A DNA stretch of 64,000 nucleotides. Origin: Bacillus proteolyticus. Its GTDB lineage: Bacteria > Bacillota > Bacilli > Bacillales > Bacillaceae_G. The number at the start of each line of letters is the position of its first letter. Position 1 is the first letter of the stretch. This document shows positions 8,545-16,119 of the stretch, one piece after another. Below the pieces are notes generated by a model. It saw only the letters and a list, made by a program, of their open reading frames with translations. It searched no databases and was not told the origin of the DNA. The stretch covers positions 62,001 to 126,000 of the forward strand of contig NZ_MACH01000153.1 in NCBI RefSeq assembly GCF_001884065.1. The letters run 5' to 3'. Made by a program: the position numbers and the translations under genes.

Positions 8545-9411
8545 GTGGTCAAAAAAGTTTTTCTGAATGGGATGGAAGTGACGATTCAATTTATTATTTC
8601 GATTTTGGGTATTATTTGTTTAGGGGCACTGCCGAAGTTATTTTATGGATTTGAGCTGCGTGCATCAACGTACATAAAGAGTTTAAAAGAAATATTTGTG
8701 AATTTAATGGACATCTCCAATTTTAAATATGTGGGAGATAAATTTTTATTTCCACAGTTGTTTGTCCATTATAAAGAAACGATTGTTATATTTTTAGCTG
8801 CTTTTTTCATTTCATTATTTGTAGCATTTTGTATTGTTTATGTGATTATGAGTAGTTCACCACGTATACAACATCGCATTAAATCATTTCTCATCTTCCT
8901 AGAATCCATTCCAGATATTCTTCTTATTTTAGGATCACAAATTTTAGTTATATGGTTTTTTAAACAAACAGGTTTTTTACCTTTTCAAATTGCGTCAATT
9001 GGAGGCGAGTCGATTAGAGGATTGCCAATATTTTGTTTGAGTATACCGACTACGATTCTGTTTGTAAAAATGCTAGTGCTTCGTTTTGAAAATGAGCTAG
9101 AAAAAGATTATGTACTATTTGCTAAGGCGAAAGGGCTGAGTCGCTTTCATATTTTAAATCGTCATGTATTACGAAATGTGTTGCTTAGTACACTTTTCTT
9201 TGCGAAAACGAATATCTTTTTTATGTTATCTAATTTATATATTATAGAATGGATTTTTAATACGGGTGGTATTTTTATGTTTTTGAAATCGTATGAGGGT
9301 ATTAGGGTTGAGGTTTTCATCGTTAGTGTACTGCTTATTTATATTCCAATTTTTATTTTATTTAAATTGTTTCATTATCTCATTCCAGCTGCGATGAAGG
9401 AGAGGCTATAA
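8545..9411 (+). CDS. Oligopeptide/nickel-type ABC transporter permease (DppB-like)
   Basis: 288 residues from a GTG at 8545, chosen because AGAGAGAAGGGA lies just upstream; the frame is open further upstream without a ribosome site. There are about six membrane segments, and the cytoplasmic loop carries the permease-ATPase contact motif (AKAKGLSRFHILNRHVLRN, residues ~190-210). It pairs with the next gene, from which it is separated by 1 bp. No ATPase or binding protein is encoded nearby, so the pair either borrows components or is a specialised remnant. Confidence 0.8.
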   Translation: MVKKVFLNGMEVTIQFIISILGIICLGALPKLFYGFELRASTYIKSLKEIFVNLMDISNFKYVGDKFLFPQLFVHYKETIVIFLAAFFISLFVAFCIVYVIMSSSPRIQHRIKSFLIFLESIPDILLILGSQILVIWFFKQTGFLPFQIASIGGESIRGLPIFCLSIPTTILFVKMLVLRFENELEKDYVLFAKAKGLSRFHILNRHVLRNVLLSTLFFAKTNIFFMLSNLYIIEWIFNTGGIFMFLKSYEGIRVEVFIVSVLLIYIPIFILFKLFHYLIPAAMKERL

Positions 9412-9412
9412 T

Positions 9413-10423
9413 ATGTGGACGTATATAAAACGCGATAAAAGATTTTGGATAAGCATTGGGTTTCTTCTCATATTAGTTCTTTTGAGCATCGGAAATACGA
9501 TATGGAATGATGGACAGATTAAAAAAGTTACATTGCAATATGATGCGGCTGGAAATCCAGAAGTACCACCGTTTTCACCTTCATTACAATTTTTACTCGG
9601 GACAGACCGGAAAGGATATGACCTTTTACATTTAGTCATTGAAGGCGCGAAGTGGACGATTGGTATATCTATTTTAATTGCAGCACTTAGAATGGTAATA
9701 GGTGTGTTTTTCGGTGTTGTACTCGGAACGTATGTAAAAAGAGGGTTTTCTAAGATTGAGGCTTTTTTTGATAGTTTCACAGTTATTCCGACAGTTATGA
9801 TTGCGTATTTCTTTCTTCAATCTGTGAATCTATTTGGAAGTGGAGAGGAAACAACAACTTTTTTTGAAAGGGCTTCGTTTCAAGTTGTATTACTTGTAAT
9901 GCTTGTGATGCCAGTTATTGCACTGTATGTTGCGAAGGAAGTTCGTAAATTACAAACGGAAGAATTTATTGATGCCGCGCGCATATTAGGTGGATCAAGA
10001 AGACACATAGTTATAAAACATCTTTTTCCGCATCTCTATATGACGTTTATACTCGTATTTCTTCAACAGTTTACTCAAACTCTTACAATTTTACTTCATT
10101 TAGGGCTACTTGAGGTGTTTTTTGGTGGGACGGTCCAGTTTGGTGGACCGATAGGGATAAAAGAAATAGATTCTTACACGCATGAATGGTCCGGTTTAAT
10201 AGGAGTGTACTTTAGATCCTTAACAGTGCATCCATGGATTCCTCTTGTCCCAATTACATTTTTCGGACTTACCATTTTTTCAGGGAATATGATTGTGAAA
10301 AGTATAGAAGAAGCGATGATGAAAGTAAGGTTAGGTGGGGAGATAAAGAAGACAAATATAGAAGAGGAACAACCCGCTGTGCAGTCAAAAGAAGAGTTGT
10401 TTACGTTTAAACATACGATGTGA
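9413..10423 (+). CDS. Oligopeptide-type ABC transporter permease (DppC/OppC-like)
   Basis: 336 residues. The N-terminus has one membrane segment, then an extracytoplasmic stretch with the OppC motif LLGTDRKGYDLL (~residue 60-72), then five membrane segments. The EAA-type loop reads AARILGGSRRHIVIKHLFPH (~183-205). The start ATG follows AAGGAGAGGCTATA, inside the end of the previous gene's ribosome site, so the two permeases are co-translated. Substrate unknown; the usual ATPases (OppD/F) and receptor are absent from the window. Confidence 0.85.
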   Translation: MWTYIKRDKRFWISIGFLLILVLLSIGNTIWNDGQIKKVTLQYDAAGNPEVPPFSPSLQFLLGTDRKGYDLLHLVIEGAKWTIGISILIAALRMVIGVFFGVVLGTYVKRGFSKIEAFFDSFTVIPTVMIAYFFLQSVNLFGSGEETTTFFERASFQVVLLVMLVMPVIALYVAKEVRKLQTEEFIDAARILGGSRRHIVIKHLFPHLYMTFILVFLQQFTQTLTILLHLGLLEVFFGGTVQFGGPIGIKEIDSYTHEWSGLIGVYFRSLTVHPWIPLVPITFFGLTIFSGNMIVKSIEEAMMKVRLGGEIKKTNIEEEQPAVQSKEELFTFKHTM

Positions 10424-10429
10424 AAATAA

Positions 10430-10465
10430 AGAAGAAGCAAGCATAATCAATGCTTGCTTCTTTTC
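10430..10465. terminator. Bidirectional terminator between the permease pair and brnQ
   Basis: Perfect 11-bp arms GAAGCAAGCAT/ATGCTTGCTTC with a 5-nt loop, flanked by A- and T-rich tracts. Confidence 0.85.
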
Positions 10466-10466
10466 T

Positions 10467-11783
10467 TTATTTTGTAGAAACTTCACCTTCAGTTTCTGTT
10501 TGCGGAATAAAGTATCCGACTATACCACCAATTATTGCTGGAACAATCCAGCCAATACCTAATTCATAAAAAGGAATTGCGTGTACGATATTAGCGATAA
10601 AACTTGGTATCATTCCCACATTATCAAGTGCATGAATACAGCTAATAAGGAATGCCGCAATCATCGCTCCGATATAGACAGAAGGTTTATGTTTCGTATA
10701 TTTATCAATAAAGGATACGAAAATTAAAATGATTGTAATTGGATATAAAATAATTAATACGGGTAATGTAATTTTGATTAATAAACTTAATCCTAAGTTT
10801 GAAATAACGAAACTAAAAATACAAACGTATAGTACAAGCTTCTTGTATGAAACATTTGTTAATACTGTTGTGAAATAGTTAGCGAATGCACTTACAACAC
10901 CGATTGCAGTCGTTAAACAAGCAAAGATAATTGCGATACTTAATAAAACATTACCGCTTGTCCCAAAGAATTGATACATAACAGTAGCTAATAGCTGACC
11001 GCCATTTTCAAATTGTCCTAAGTTCCCGTTTGAAGCGCCGATATAGCCGAGTAAGAAGTAAACAATTGTTAGGAACAGGGCCGCAATGCTTCCGCAAATA
11101 ATTGTATATTTCGCAATGGATTTCTTATCTTGTATACCGTTTTGACGAATTGCATTTACAACAATCGTTGATAATACGAGTGCTCCGATTGCATCTAACG
11201 TTAAAAATCCTTCAAGAAATCCTTTGAAAAATGGAATTTCTTTATAGTCACCAACAGGTTCTGCAAATGATCCTGGTGAAAGAATCGCTTTTGTTGCCAT
11301 AATTGCAATAATTATAAGTAAAATGGGTGTTAATATTTTACCGATATGATCTACTAATTTTGATGGATTTAATGATAAGAAGTAGACGACTGTAAAGAAA
11401 ATCGCACTAAAGACTAACATAGAGTACCATTGATCTGGGAATAGTGGTGCAATCCCAATTTCGTAAGATACAGATCCAGTTCGTGGAATAACAAATAGTG
11501 GGCCGATTGAAAGATAAATAATGATAGCGAATACTGCTGCGAATTTTGGATGAACACGGCTCGCTAAAGTATTAAAGCTACCACCAGCAAGGGCAACAGC
11601 GACGATAGCTAGTAAAGATAAACCGACGTCTGTAATAATAAATCCTGTAATGGAAACCCACATATTCTCTCCGGAAGAAAGACCGAGAAGAGGCGGGAAA
11701 ATCATATTACCAGCACCGAAGAAAACTGCGAATAGTAGTAAACTAATCGAAAGTATTTGCGCTGGTTTTAAAGTTGTACGCAT
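10467..11783 (-). CDS. brnQ: Branched-chain amino acid:cation symporter BrnQ
   Basis: 438 residues with twelve predicted membrane segments. The N-terminal motif FFGAGNMIFPPLLG (residues ~21-34) is diagnostic of the LIVCS/BrnQ family, which imports Leu, Ile and Val with Na+ or H+. It is monocistronic: a terminator lies downstream and the next gene upstream is divergent in function. The ATG follows AGGAGG at 12 bp. A CodY-like box lies just upstream (see 11809-11823). B. cereus has several BrnQ paralogues, so the number suffix cannot be assigned. Confidence 0.92.
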   Translation of the reverse strand: MRTTLKPAQILSISLLLFAVFFGAGNMIFPPLLGLSSGENMWVSITGFIITDVGLSLLAIVAVALAGGSFNTLASRVHPKFAAVFAIIIYLSIGPLFVIPRTGSVSYEIGIAPLFPDQWYSMLVFSAIFFTVVYFLSLNPSKLVDHIGKILTPILLIIIAIMATKAILSPGSFAEPVGDYKEIPFFKGFLEGFLTLDAIGALVLSTIVVNAIRQNGIQDKKSIAKYTIICGSIAALFLTIVYFLLGYIGASNGNLGQFENGGQLLATVMYQFFGTSGNVLLSIAIIFACLTTAIGVVSAFANYFTTVLTNVSYKKLVLYVCIFSFVISNLGLSLLIKITLPVLIILYPITIILIFVSFIDKYTKHKPSVYIGAMIAAFLISCIHALDNVGMIPSFIANIVHAIPFYELGIGWIVPAIIGGIVGYFIPQTETEGEVSTK

Positions 11784-11808
11784 ATAAAGAAAAGCCTCCT
11801 AATGAGTG

Positions 11809-11823
11809 TTTTTGTCGAAAATT
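11809..11823 (-). promoter_or_regulatory. Possible CodY-binding box upstream of brnQ
   Basis: Minus strand reads AATTTTCGACAAAAA; the known CodY motif is AATTTTCWGAAAATT, so the left half is exact and the right half imperfect. CodY control of branched-chain amino acid transport is well established in Firmicutes, which makes the weak match worth recording. Confidence 0.35.
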
Positions 11824-11967
11824 CAAACAATTTGTCGAGTAACTGTTATTATTTTAAAGGTCTGATGACTAGAAAGCAAGAGGGAATTTTATAAATATTA
11901 AAAAATAATGCATTAAATTGAATAAATATACTATTTATATGTTAATTAGGAAAGATTTAACTTTAAA

Positions 11968-12003
11968 TATCAAAACACACATATCGTTACGATATGTGTG
12001 TTA
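11968..12003 (-). terminator. Terminator of the cotJ operon
   Basis: A perfect inverted repeat with 13-bp arms (ACACACATATCGT, 11975-11987 with 11989-12001) begins at the cotJC stop codon and is followed on the minus strand by TTTTGATATTT. Confidence 0.8.
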
Positions 12004-12570
12004 AAAGAAAATCTTTTTATCACGTTCTTCTTTTAAAATTTCAACCGCTTCTCGGAAACGTTGTGAATGGACAATTTCTCGTTCACGTAAAAAGCGCAAG
12101 CTGTCGTTTATGTCGGGGTCGTCAGATAAATCAATTAGCCATTGATAAGTTGCTCGTGCTTTTTCTTCAGCTGCAATATCCTCATATAAATCTGCGATAG
12201 GGTCTCCTTTTGCCTGAATGTAAGTTGCAGTAAAAGGAACACCACCTGCATTATGATAAAACAAAGCGCTATCGTGATTAGCATACTGTGCGTCTAATCC
12301 GGCAGCTTTCATTTGTTCAGGTGTTGCATCTTTCGTTAATTTATAAATCATTGTAGCAATCATTTCTAAATGGGCGAACTCTTCTGTACCGATATCGGTT
12401 AGTAAGCCAACGACTTTGTCAGGAATAGTATAACGCTGATTTAAGTAACGGAGGGCGGCAGCTAGTTCACCATCCGCACCACCATATTGTTCAACTAATA
12501 ATTTGGCGAGTGCTGGATTACAAGTACTCACTTTAACTGGATATTGTAATTTTTTTTCATAAATCCACAT
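12001..12570 (-). CDS. cotJC: Spore coat protein CotJC, manganese-catalase family
   Basis: 189 residues, the full length of CotJC. Ferritin-like four-helix fold with metal ligands visible in EFAHLEMIA (~residue 65), AEEKARATYQW and the C-terminal REREIVHSQRF. CotJC is a dimanganese catalase-like protein of the inner spore coat, packaged through CotJA. Start ATG follows AAAGGAG, but that ribosome site merges with the end of a dispersed repeat that separates cotJC from cotJB by ~60 bp. In B. subtilis the operon is made in the mother cell under sigma-E. Confidence 0.95.
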   Translation of the reverse strand: MWIYEKKLQYPVKVSTCNPALAKLLVEQYGGADGELAAALRYLNQRYTIPDKVVGLLTDIGTEEFAHLEMIATMIYKLTKDATPEQMKAAGLDAQYANHDSALFYHNAGGVPFTATYIQAKGDPIADLYEDIAAEEKARATYQWLIDLSDDPDINDSLRFLREREIVHSQRFREAVEILKEERDKKIFF

Positions 12571-12581
12571 AGTTTCTCTCC

Positions 12582-12635
12582 TTTATCCCGCTATTTGCTG
12601 CCCGTAAACTCCACTTGATTAAAGTTTCATTTTAT
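12582..12635 (-). repeat. bcr1-like short repeat inside the cotJ operon
   Basis: On the minus strand the element runs ATAAAATGAAACTTTAATCA ... CGGGCAGCAAATAGCGGGAT plus AAA. Its left ATAAA contains the cotJB stop codon and its right ATAAA leads straight into the cotJC ribosome site. It matches the ends of the 157-bp copy at 54837-54993 with the middle deleted. Confidence 0.8.
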
Positions 12636-12907
12636 ATTTGCCATGGCCACGGTCCTTGGCTCCATTGCCATGGAGCGTTAGAATAACTATTTCCGAACTG
12701 CTGAAGTGGCCCGTATTTTTCTTCAATTTTTTGTTGTAATACTCTTCGTTTATATGAGAAATCGTTGAATTGATTTATAGCTGCAGTATCGTCGGGATGC
12801 GTATCTAAATAGAGGGTAAGTTCAACTAATACAAAGTCTAGTTCTTGTAGTTCTTCAATCCATTTGTAATATTCATCAGGCAATGTTTGTGTCACGTTTT
12901 TATTCAC
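12632..12907 (-). CDS. cotJB: Spore coat protein CotJB
   Basis: 91 residues, the usual size for CotJB, mostly helical with the family core EYYKWIEELQELDFVLVELTLYLDTHPDD and the Trp/Pro-rich tail WQWSQGPWPW. GTG start overlaps the cotJA stop (GTGA), indicating translational coupling; a GTG four codons later is an alternative. Its stop codon lies within the boundary of a dispersed repeat, so the native 3' end may have been altered by that insertion. A partner of CotJC in the spore coat. Confidence 0.9.
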   Translation of the reverse strand: MNKNVTQTLPDEYYKWIEELQELDFVLVELTLYLDTHPDDTAAINQFNDFSYKRRVLQQKIEEKYGPLQQFGNSYSNAPWQWSQGPWPWQI

Positions 12908-13119
12908 CGTCCTTTTTTGTGAGGATTTTCATAAAAATCATAAAAAGCAGGCCATAAAGTCCCTTTTCTTAAAGCTTCTTTTGGTGGGAATTGAGGTAAG
13001 TTAGGTGGTTGAAAGCCCATAAATAGGTGTGGGGGAGTTGAGTAATATTTCTTTCCAATTGGAGGACAAGGATCATTTGGACCGTGATAAGGTATGTAAG
13101 ATTTCATGAATTTATCCAT
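12904..13119 (-). CDS. cotJA: Spore coat protein CotJA
   Basis: 71 residues from the ATG at 13119, chosen because AAAGGAGG sits 8 bp upstream; the longer frame from 13152 lacks a ribosome site. Pro/Tyr-rich sequence (SYIPYHGPNDPCPPIGKKYY) matches CotJA, which recruits CotJC to the coat. First gene of cotJABC. Confidence 0.9.
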   Translation of the reverse strand: MDKFMKSYIPYHGPNDPCPPIGKKYYSTPPHLFMGFQPPNLPQFPPKEALRKGTLWPAFYDFYENPHKKGR

Positions 13120-13160
13120 GTTACACGCCTCCTTTATAAATGAAATATTCATTACTACGT

Positions 13161-13191
13161 ATTGTATTCGTACATAATTGCAAATTATGAC
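13161..13191 (-). promoter_or_regulatory. Probable sigma-E promoter of cotJABC
   Basis: Minus strand carries GTCATAATT (13183-13191) and AATACAAT (13161-13168) separated by 14 bp, close to the sigma-E consensus (ATATT-like, N13-15, CATACAAT). It is ~40 bp upstream of cotJA, where sigma-E control is known in B. subtilis. Confidence 0.5.
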
Positions 13192-13227
13192 TCATATAGA
13201 AAACTAAAAGGGGCAGGGGGAGTGCGG

Positions 13228-13614
13228 ATGGAAAGTGCTACAACATGTATTGTCTTAGAATCCAAAAATTTAAAGGAAACATTATATTTTTATGAAGGAA
13301 TTCTAGGGTTTAAACCGAGCAAGGAGAGGCCACAAATACGTGTAACAGGTGTGTGGTATGATATCGATTCAACGAGAATTTGTTTTGTTGTAAACAGGGG
13401 ACTGGGAGAGCATAGAGAGACTGTTATATCATCAGTGAAGGAACTATTGTTAAAAACTACAAATATCGAGCGGTTAAAGAAAAAGTTAGCGTTTTATCAA
13501 ATATCATTTGTAGAAGAGCGCCGCGGTGAAGAAGTTAGAATAATATTTCATGATCCAGATGGTTATACACTCCAATTTATTTCAATAGAGAACATGGGAG
13601 AGAGCCTTTTATAA
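13228..13614 (+). CDS. VOC-superfamily (glyoxalase/bleomycin-resistance fold) protein
   Basis: 128 residues from the ATG at 13228, chosen because GGGGGAG lies 5 bp upstream; the frame is open further upstream without a ribosome site. The first half carries the beta-alpha-beta unit LKETLYFYEGILGFKPS, and the end has the typical FHDPDGYTLQFIS strand with a conserved acidic ligand nearby. VOC proteins bind metal and catalyse isomerisation, dioxygenation or drug binding; the substrate cannot be told from sequence. Confidence 0.8.
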   Translation: MESATTCIVLESKNLKETLYFYEGILGFKPSKERPQIRVTGVWYDIDSTRICFVVNRGLGEHRETVISSVKELLLKTTNIERLKKKLAFYQISFVEERRGEEVRIIFHDPDGYTLQFISIENMGESLL

Positions 13615-13696
13615 TGTAATAATCTGAATGGCGAATGAGAAAAATATTGACAAGCTTAGGTAAATATTTTAATGTGATTGTATAAAATTGTGTATA

Positions 13697-13810
13697 TAAA
13701 GGGGAGTAACTTATTACAGTAAAGTCGTCATTACAGGGAGAAACCCTCGGCTTTATTGGCAACGTTTCGTTGTTAGTGAGACCTTTACCAGCAATGGTAA
13801 AGGCCCCTTA
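13697..13810 (+). ncRNA. yybP-ykoY (manganese-sensing) riboswitch
   Basis: The conserved elements are present in order. AAGGGGAGTA (13699-13708) closes a P1 helix with CCCCTT (13804-13809). GTCGTCA is at 13724-13730, followed by the hairpin AGGGAGAAACCCT, then GGCTTTATTGGCAAC, GTTAGTGAGACCTTTACC and GGTAAAGG. The yybP-ykoY family binds Mn2+ and usually switches on Mn exporters or related membrane proteins. Here it precedes a terminator and then DUF1232-dedA. Identification is by motif recall; a covariance search would confirm it. Confidence 0.88.
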
Positions 13811-13821
13811 TTGTCTTTTTT

Positions 13822-13855
13822 AGGACCCTTACCATATTTGGTAGGGTCCTTTTTG
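13822..13855 (+). terminator. Riboswitch expression-platform terminator
   Basis: AGGACCCTTACCA pairs with TGGTAGGGTCCT, followed by a T run. The sequence TGGTAAAGG at the 3' end of the aptamer can pair alternatively with the left arm (CCCTTACCA), giving a mutually exclusive antiterminator. Confidence 0.8.
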
Positions 13856-13879
13856 TATACAAAGAGAGGAGAAATAAAA

Positions 13880-14161
13880 ATGAAAAAACTTATTAGTAGA
13901 TTAAGAGTTGTATTTCATGTCCGTCGTTTTGTTCCATTTCTATTTGACTTTTTTACTTCAAAAGAGGTTTCAATAAAGAAGAAAATCTTATCTATTGCTT
14001 TTTTAGTTGGTTATGTAGCGATGCCGCTCGATTTAATTCCAGACTTCTTACCGTTCATCGGTATTTTAGATGATATTGGAATTGTGTTATTCATTTTAAA
14101 TCGAATTGTAAAAATGGCGCCAGTACAATTGCAAGAAAAGCATAACGTAAACGTAGGATAG
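13880..14161 (+). CDS. DUF1232 (YkvA-type) small membrane protein
   Basis: 93 residues from the ATG at 13880 (AGAGAGGAG 9 bp upstream). Central motif LVGYVAMPLDLIPDFLPFIGILDD is the DUF1232 signature; one or two membrane segments. The family function is unknown. It lies directly behind the Mn riboswitch terminator and 11 bp before dedA, so both are under the switch. A 93-residue DUF1232 gene plus dedA is, from memory, the published upstream flank of the ena1 locus. Confidence 0.85.
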   Translation: MKKLISRLRVVFHVRRFVPFLFDFFTSKEVSIKKKILSIAFLVGYVAMPLDLIPDFLPFIGILDDIGIVLFILNRIVKMAPVQLQEKHNVNVG

Positions 14162-14172
14162 GAGTTGAAAAT

Positions 14173-14778
14173 ATGGAGCAAATTATTTTAGATATAATCG
14201 AGTTTTTAAAGCAGTTTTCTTATTTTGGAGTTGTGTTAGCATTAACGTTTGAATTTATTCCAGCAGAGGTAGTTTTGCCCATGGTTGGGTATTGGGTATA
14301 CGAGGGTGATATGAATTTTTGGCTAGCTGTATTAGCTGGAACACTGGGGGGAACGACAGGACCATTAACGCTATATGCACTCGGTTATTACGGTGGTCGT
14401 CCTCTATTAATAAAATACGGAAAATACTTCTTCATTAAAGAAGAGCAAATTCAAAAGGCAGATGATTTCTTTGAGAAATATGGACCGGTTGTAGCATTTG
14501 TTGGACGCTTTGTACCAGGGGTTCGAACGCTTATTTCTGTTCCATGTGGTATGGCGAAAATGAATATATGGAAATTTAGTATATATACATTTGTAGCAAT
14601 GTTTCCGTTAACGACTTTGTATATTTATTTTGGAATGAAGTTAGGTCCGCATTGGGCAAAAGCGGCGGATGTTGTTGGACAATATATGCTACCGATATTA
14701 CTAGTCGTGGTTATTGTTGTAGGTGGTATTTTAATCTATAAATTTATGAAAAAAAGAAACAGAACGGAATCTATTTAG
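14173..14778 (+). CDS. DedA-family membrane protein
   Basis: 201 residues with the DedA (VTT/SNARE-associated) pattern: E-x-x-x-P re-entrant motif near residues 30-40 (FIPAEVVLP), GGTTGPLTLYALGYYGGRP, the FEKYGPVVAFVGRFVPGVRTL signature (~96-118), and C-terminal membrane segments. DedA proteins include lipid flippases for undecaprenyl-phosphate and phosphatidylethanolamine. The gene is co-transcribed with DUF1232 and hence probably Mn-regulated; the ena genes begin 110 bp downstream. Confidence 0.92.
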   Translation: MEQIILDIIEFLKQFSYFGVVLALTFEFIPAEVVLPMVGYWVYEGDMNFWLAVLAGTLGGTTGPLTLYALGYYGGRPLLIKYGKYFFIKEEQIQKADDFFEKYGPVVAFVGRFVPGVRTLISVPCGMAKMNIWKFSIYTFVAMFPLTTLYIYFGMKLGPHWAKAADVVGQYMLPILLVVVIVVGGILIYKFMKKRNRTESI

Positions 14779-14888
14779 TCATTGGTACTGGAATTTGCAT
14801 ATTTTTTGAAAATAGATGAATAGTACAGGCAAAAGACTCTGAGGGACATACACATATAAGGAATATAAAAGAGAGAGGGGAAACAACT

Positions 14889-15257
14889 ATGTCTTGTGAG
14901 TGCTCAGGGTCAGCATTAACTTGCTGTCCAGATAAAAATTATGTGCAAGATAAAGTGTGTAGTCCGTGGTCTGCTACTGTAGTTACAACAGCAATTGATA
15001 ATGTTCTCTATACAAATAATATTAACCAAAACGTAATTGGTACTGGTTTTGTAAAATATGATGTTGGACCAGGCCCAATTACTGTAGAAGCACTTGATTC
15101 TGCTGGGGCTACAATTGATACACAAACATTAAACCCAGGAACGAGCATTGCTTTTACGTATCGTCGCTTTGCTAGTATACAAGTTGTGTTACCTGCAACA
15201 CCTGCTGGAACGTATCAAGGAGAATTTTGTATTACAACACGTTATCCGCTTTCATAG
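14889..15257 (+). CDS. ena1A: S-type endospore appendage subunit (DUF3992), Ena1A-like
   Basis: 122 residues. An N-terminal connector with cysteines C3, C5 and the CC pair C12-C13 is followed by VQDKVC (C24), a beta-rich jelly-roll body, and the C-terminal GEFC (C114) ITTRYPLS. In the published S-Ena fibres of B. cereus, DUF3992 subunits stack laterally and are cross-linked by disulphides between these cysteines, giving rigid heat- and protease-resistant pili on spores. The start follows GAGAGAGGGG. It pairs with the next gene 20 bp downstream. Ena1 and Ena2 variants are hard to separate without alignment. Confidence 0.9.
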   Translation: MSCECSGSALTCCPDKNYVQDKVCSPWSATVVTTAIDNVLYTNNINQNVIGTGFVKYDVGPGPITVEALDSAGATIDTQTLNPGTSIAFTYRRFASIQVVLPATPAGTYQGEFCITTRYPLS

Positions 15258-15277
15258 CAGAATAGGAGAGGATCGAA

Positions 15278-15622
15278 ATGGGAATGAGAAGTTCCGGTTT
15301 GTCTTGTTGTTCTAATAAAACACTTGTGCAAGATCAAGTATGTACAGACTGGTCTATTACAGGTGCTGGTACTCAAATTGTATATACGAATAATATTACG
15401 CAAGAAGTATATGGTTCAGGTTATGTGAAATATGATGTAGGTGCGAATCCGATTACAGTTGATTTTTTAGTAGGTGCAACAGTAGTTGATACAATTACTG
15501 TACAACCACAAAGTAGTGGTACTTTCACTGTACGATATTTTACGACTGTTCGAATTACTACGACAGGAACAACTGTTAATCAAGGAGAGTTTTGTATTAC
15601 AGTACGTTATCCAATTTCATAA
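15278..15622 (+). CDS. ena1B: S-type endospore appendage subunit (DUF3992), Ena1B-like
   Basis: 114 residues. N-terminal connector has the CC pair at C10-C11, then VQDQVC (C22), the same YTNNI-Q---GSGYVKYDVG core as the upstream paralogue, and the C-terminal GEFC (C106) ITVRYPIS. These four cysteines correspond to those that lock neighbouring subunits together in S-Ena fibres. The ATG follows AGGAGAGG. A strong terminator follows, so ena1A-ena1B is a bicistronic unit expressed late in sporulation (known for the family). Confidence 0.9.
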   Translation: MGMRSSGLSCCSNKTLVQDQVCTDWSITGAGTQIVYTNNITQEVYGSGYVKYDVGANPITVDFLVGATVVDTITVQPQSSGTFTVRYFTTVRITTTGTTVNQGEFCITVRYPIS

Positions 15623-15654
15623 AAAAAGCATACCGTAAATGGTATGCTTTTTTT
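15621..15654. terminator. Terminator between ena1B and ena1C
   Basis: AAAAAAAGCATACC and GGTATGCTTTTTTT form 14-bp arms with a 6-nt loop, suited to termination from both convergent sides. Confidence 0.9.
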
Positions 15655-15682
15655 AAATTGAGGAAGTAATAAAATTGGTATT

Positions 15683-16108
15683 CTATAAGCAATATGTAAA
15701 TTGGCAACAGTACTTGCCTTCTAAATATAGTGAAGGATTATTTTGTATATTAATAATACTAACGGATTTTAAATCTTTACCTGTGTAAGATATTGTATTG
15801 CCAGGAAACACAGTGAAAATATTGGTTACTGCTCCAATGATTTGAATTGTAATTGCTTCAGTGCTGCTAGTACTATTGTAAACCGAGACAGTACCTGATA
15901 TAAGCAGTATCCCATCACTTTGCCACAGTATCATTGATTGTAGTGCATCTTTGGCAGAGGGAATGGTGTTATTAGTTATGAGGAAATTCCCTGCAAATTC
16001 ATTTGTTACTCGCTCACAACTTGGATTTGGAGGAGGGGGCGGTGGACAAGGGTCTGGACAAATGATAGATAAAGGAGCGAAACAGCCAATATTTTTTTTG
16101 TTCTTCAA
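15683..16108 (-). CDS. ena1C: Endospore appendage protein Ena1C-like (DUF3992)
   Basis: 141 residues from a TTG at 16108, supported by AAAGGAGGGG 7 bp upstream. The N-terminus has C9, C17, C21 and a run of six prolines; the body resembles the appendage jelly roll ([12 protein letters not shown]...[11 protein letters not shown]), and the tail is YCCQFTYCL. It is convergent with ena1AB, as in the described ena1 cluster, where Ena1C is needed for fibre formation in vivo but is not the bulk subunit. Divergence from Ena1A/B suggests a base, tip or chaperone-like role (inference). Confidence 0.82.
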   Translation of the reverse strand: MKNKKNIGCFAPLSIICPDPCPPPPPPNPSCERVTNEFAGNFLITNNTIPSAKDALQSMILWQSDGILLISGTVSVYNSTSSTEAITIQIIGAVTNIFTVFPGNTISYTGKDLKSVSIINIQNNPSLYLEGKYCCQFTYCL

Positions 16109-16119
16109 TACAACCCCTC

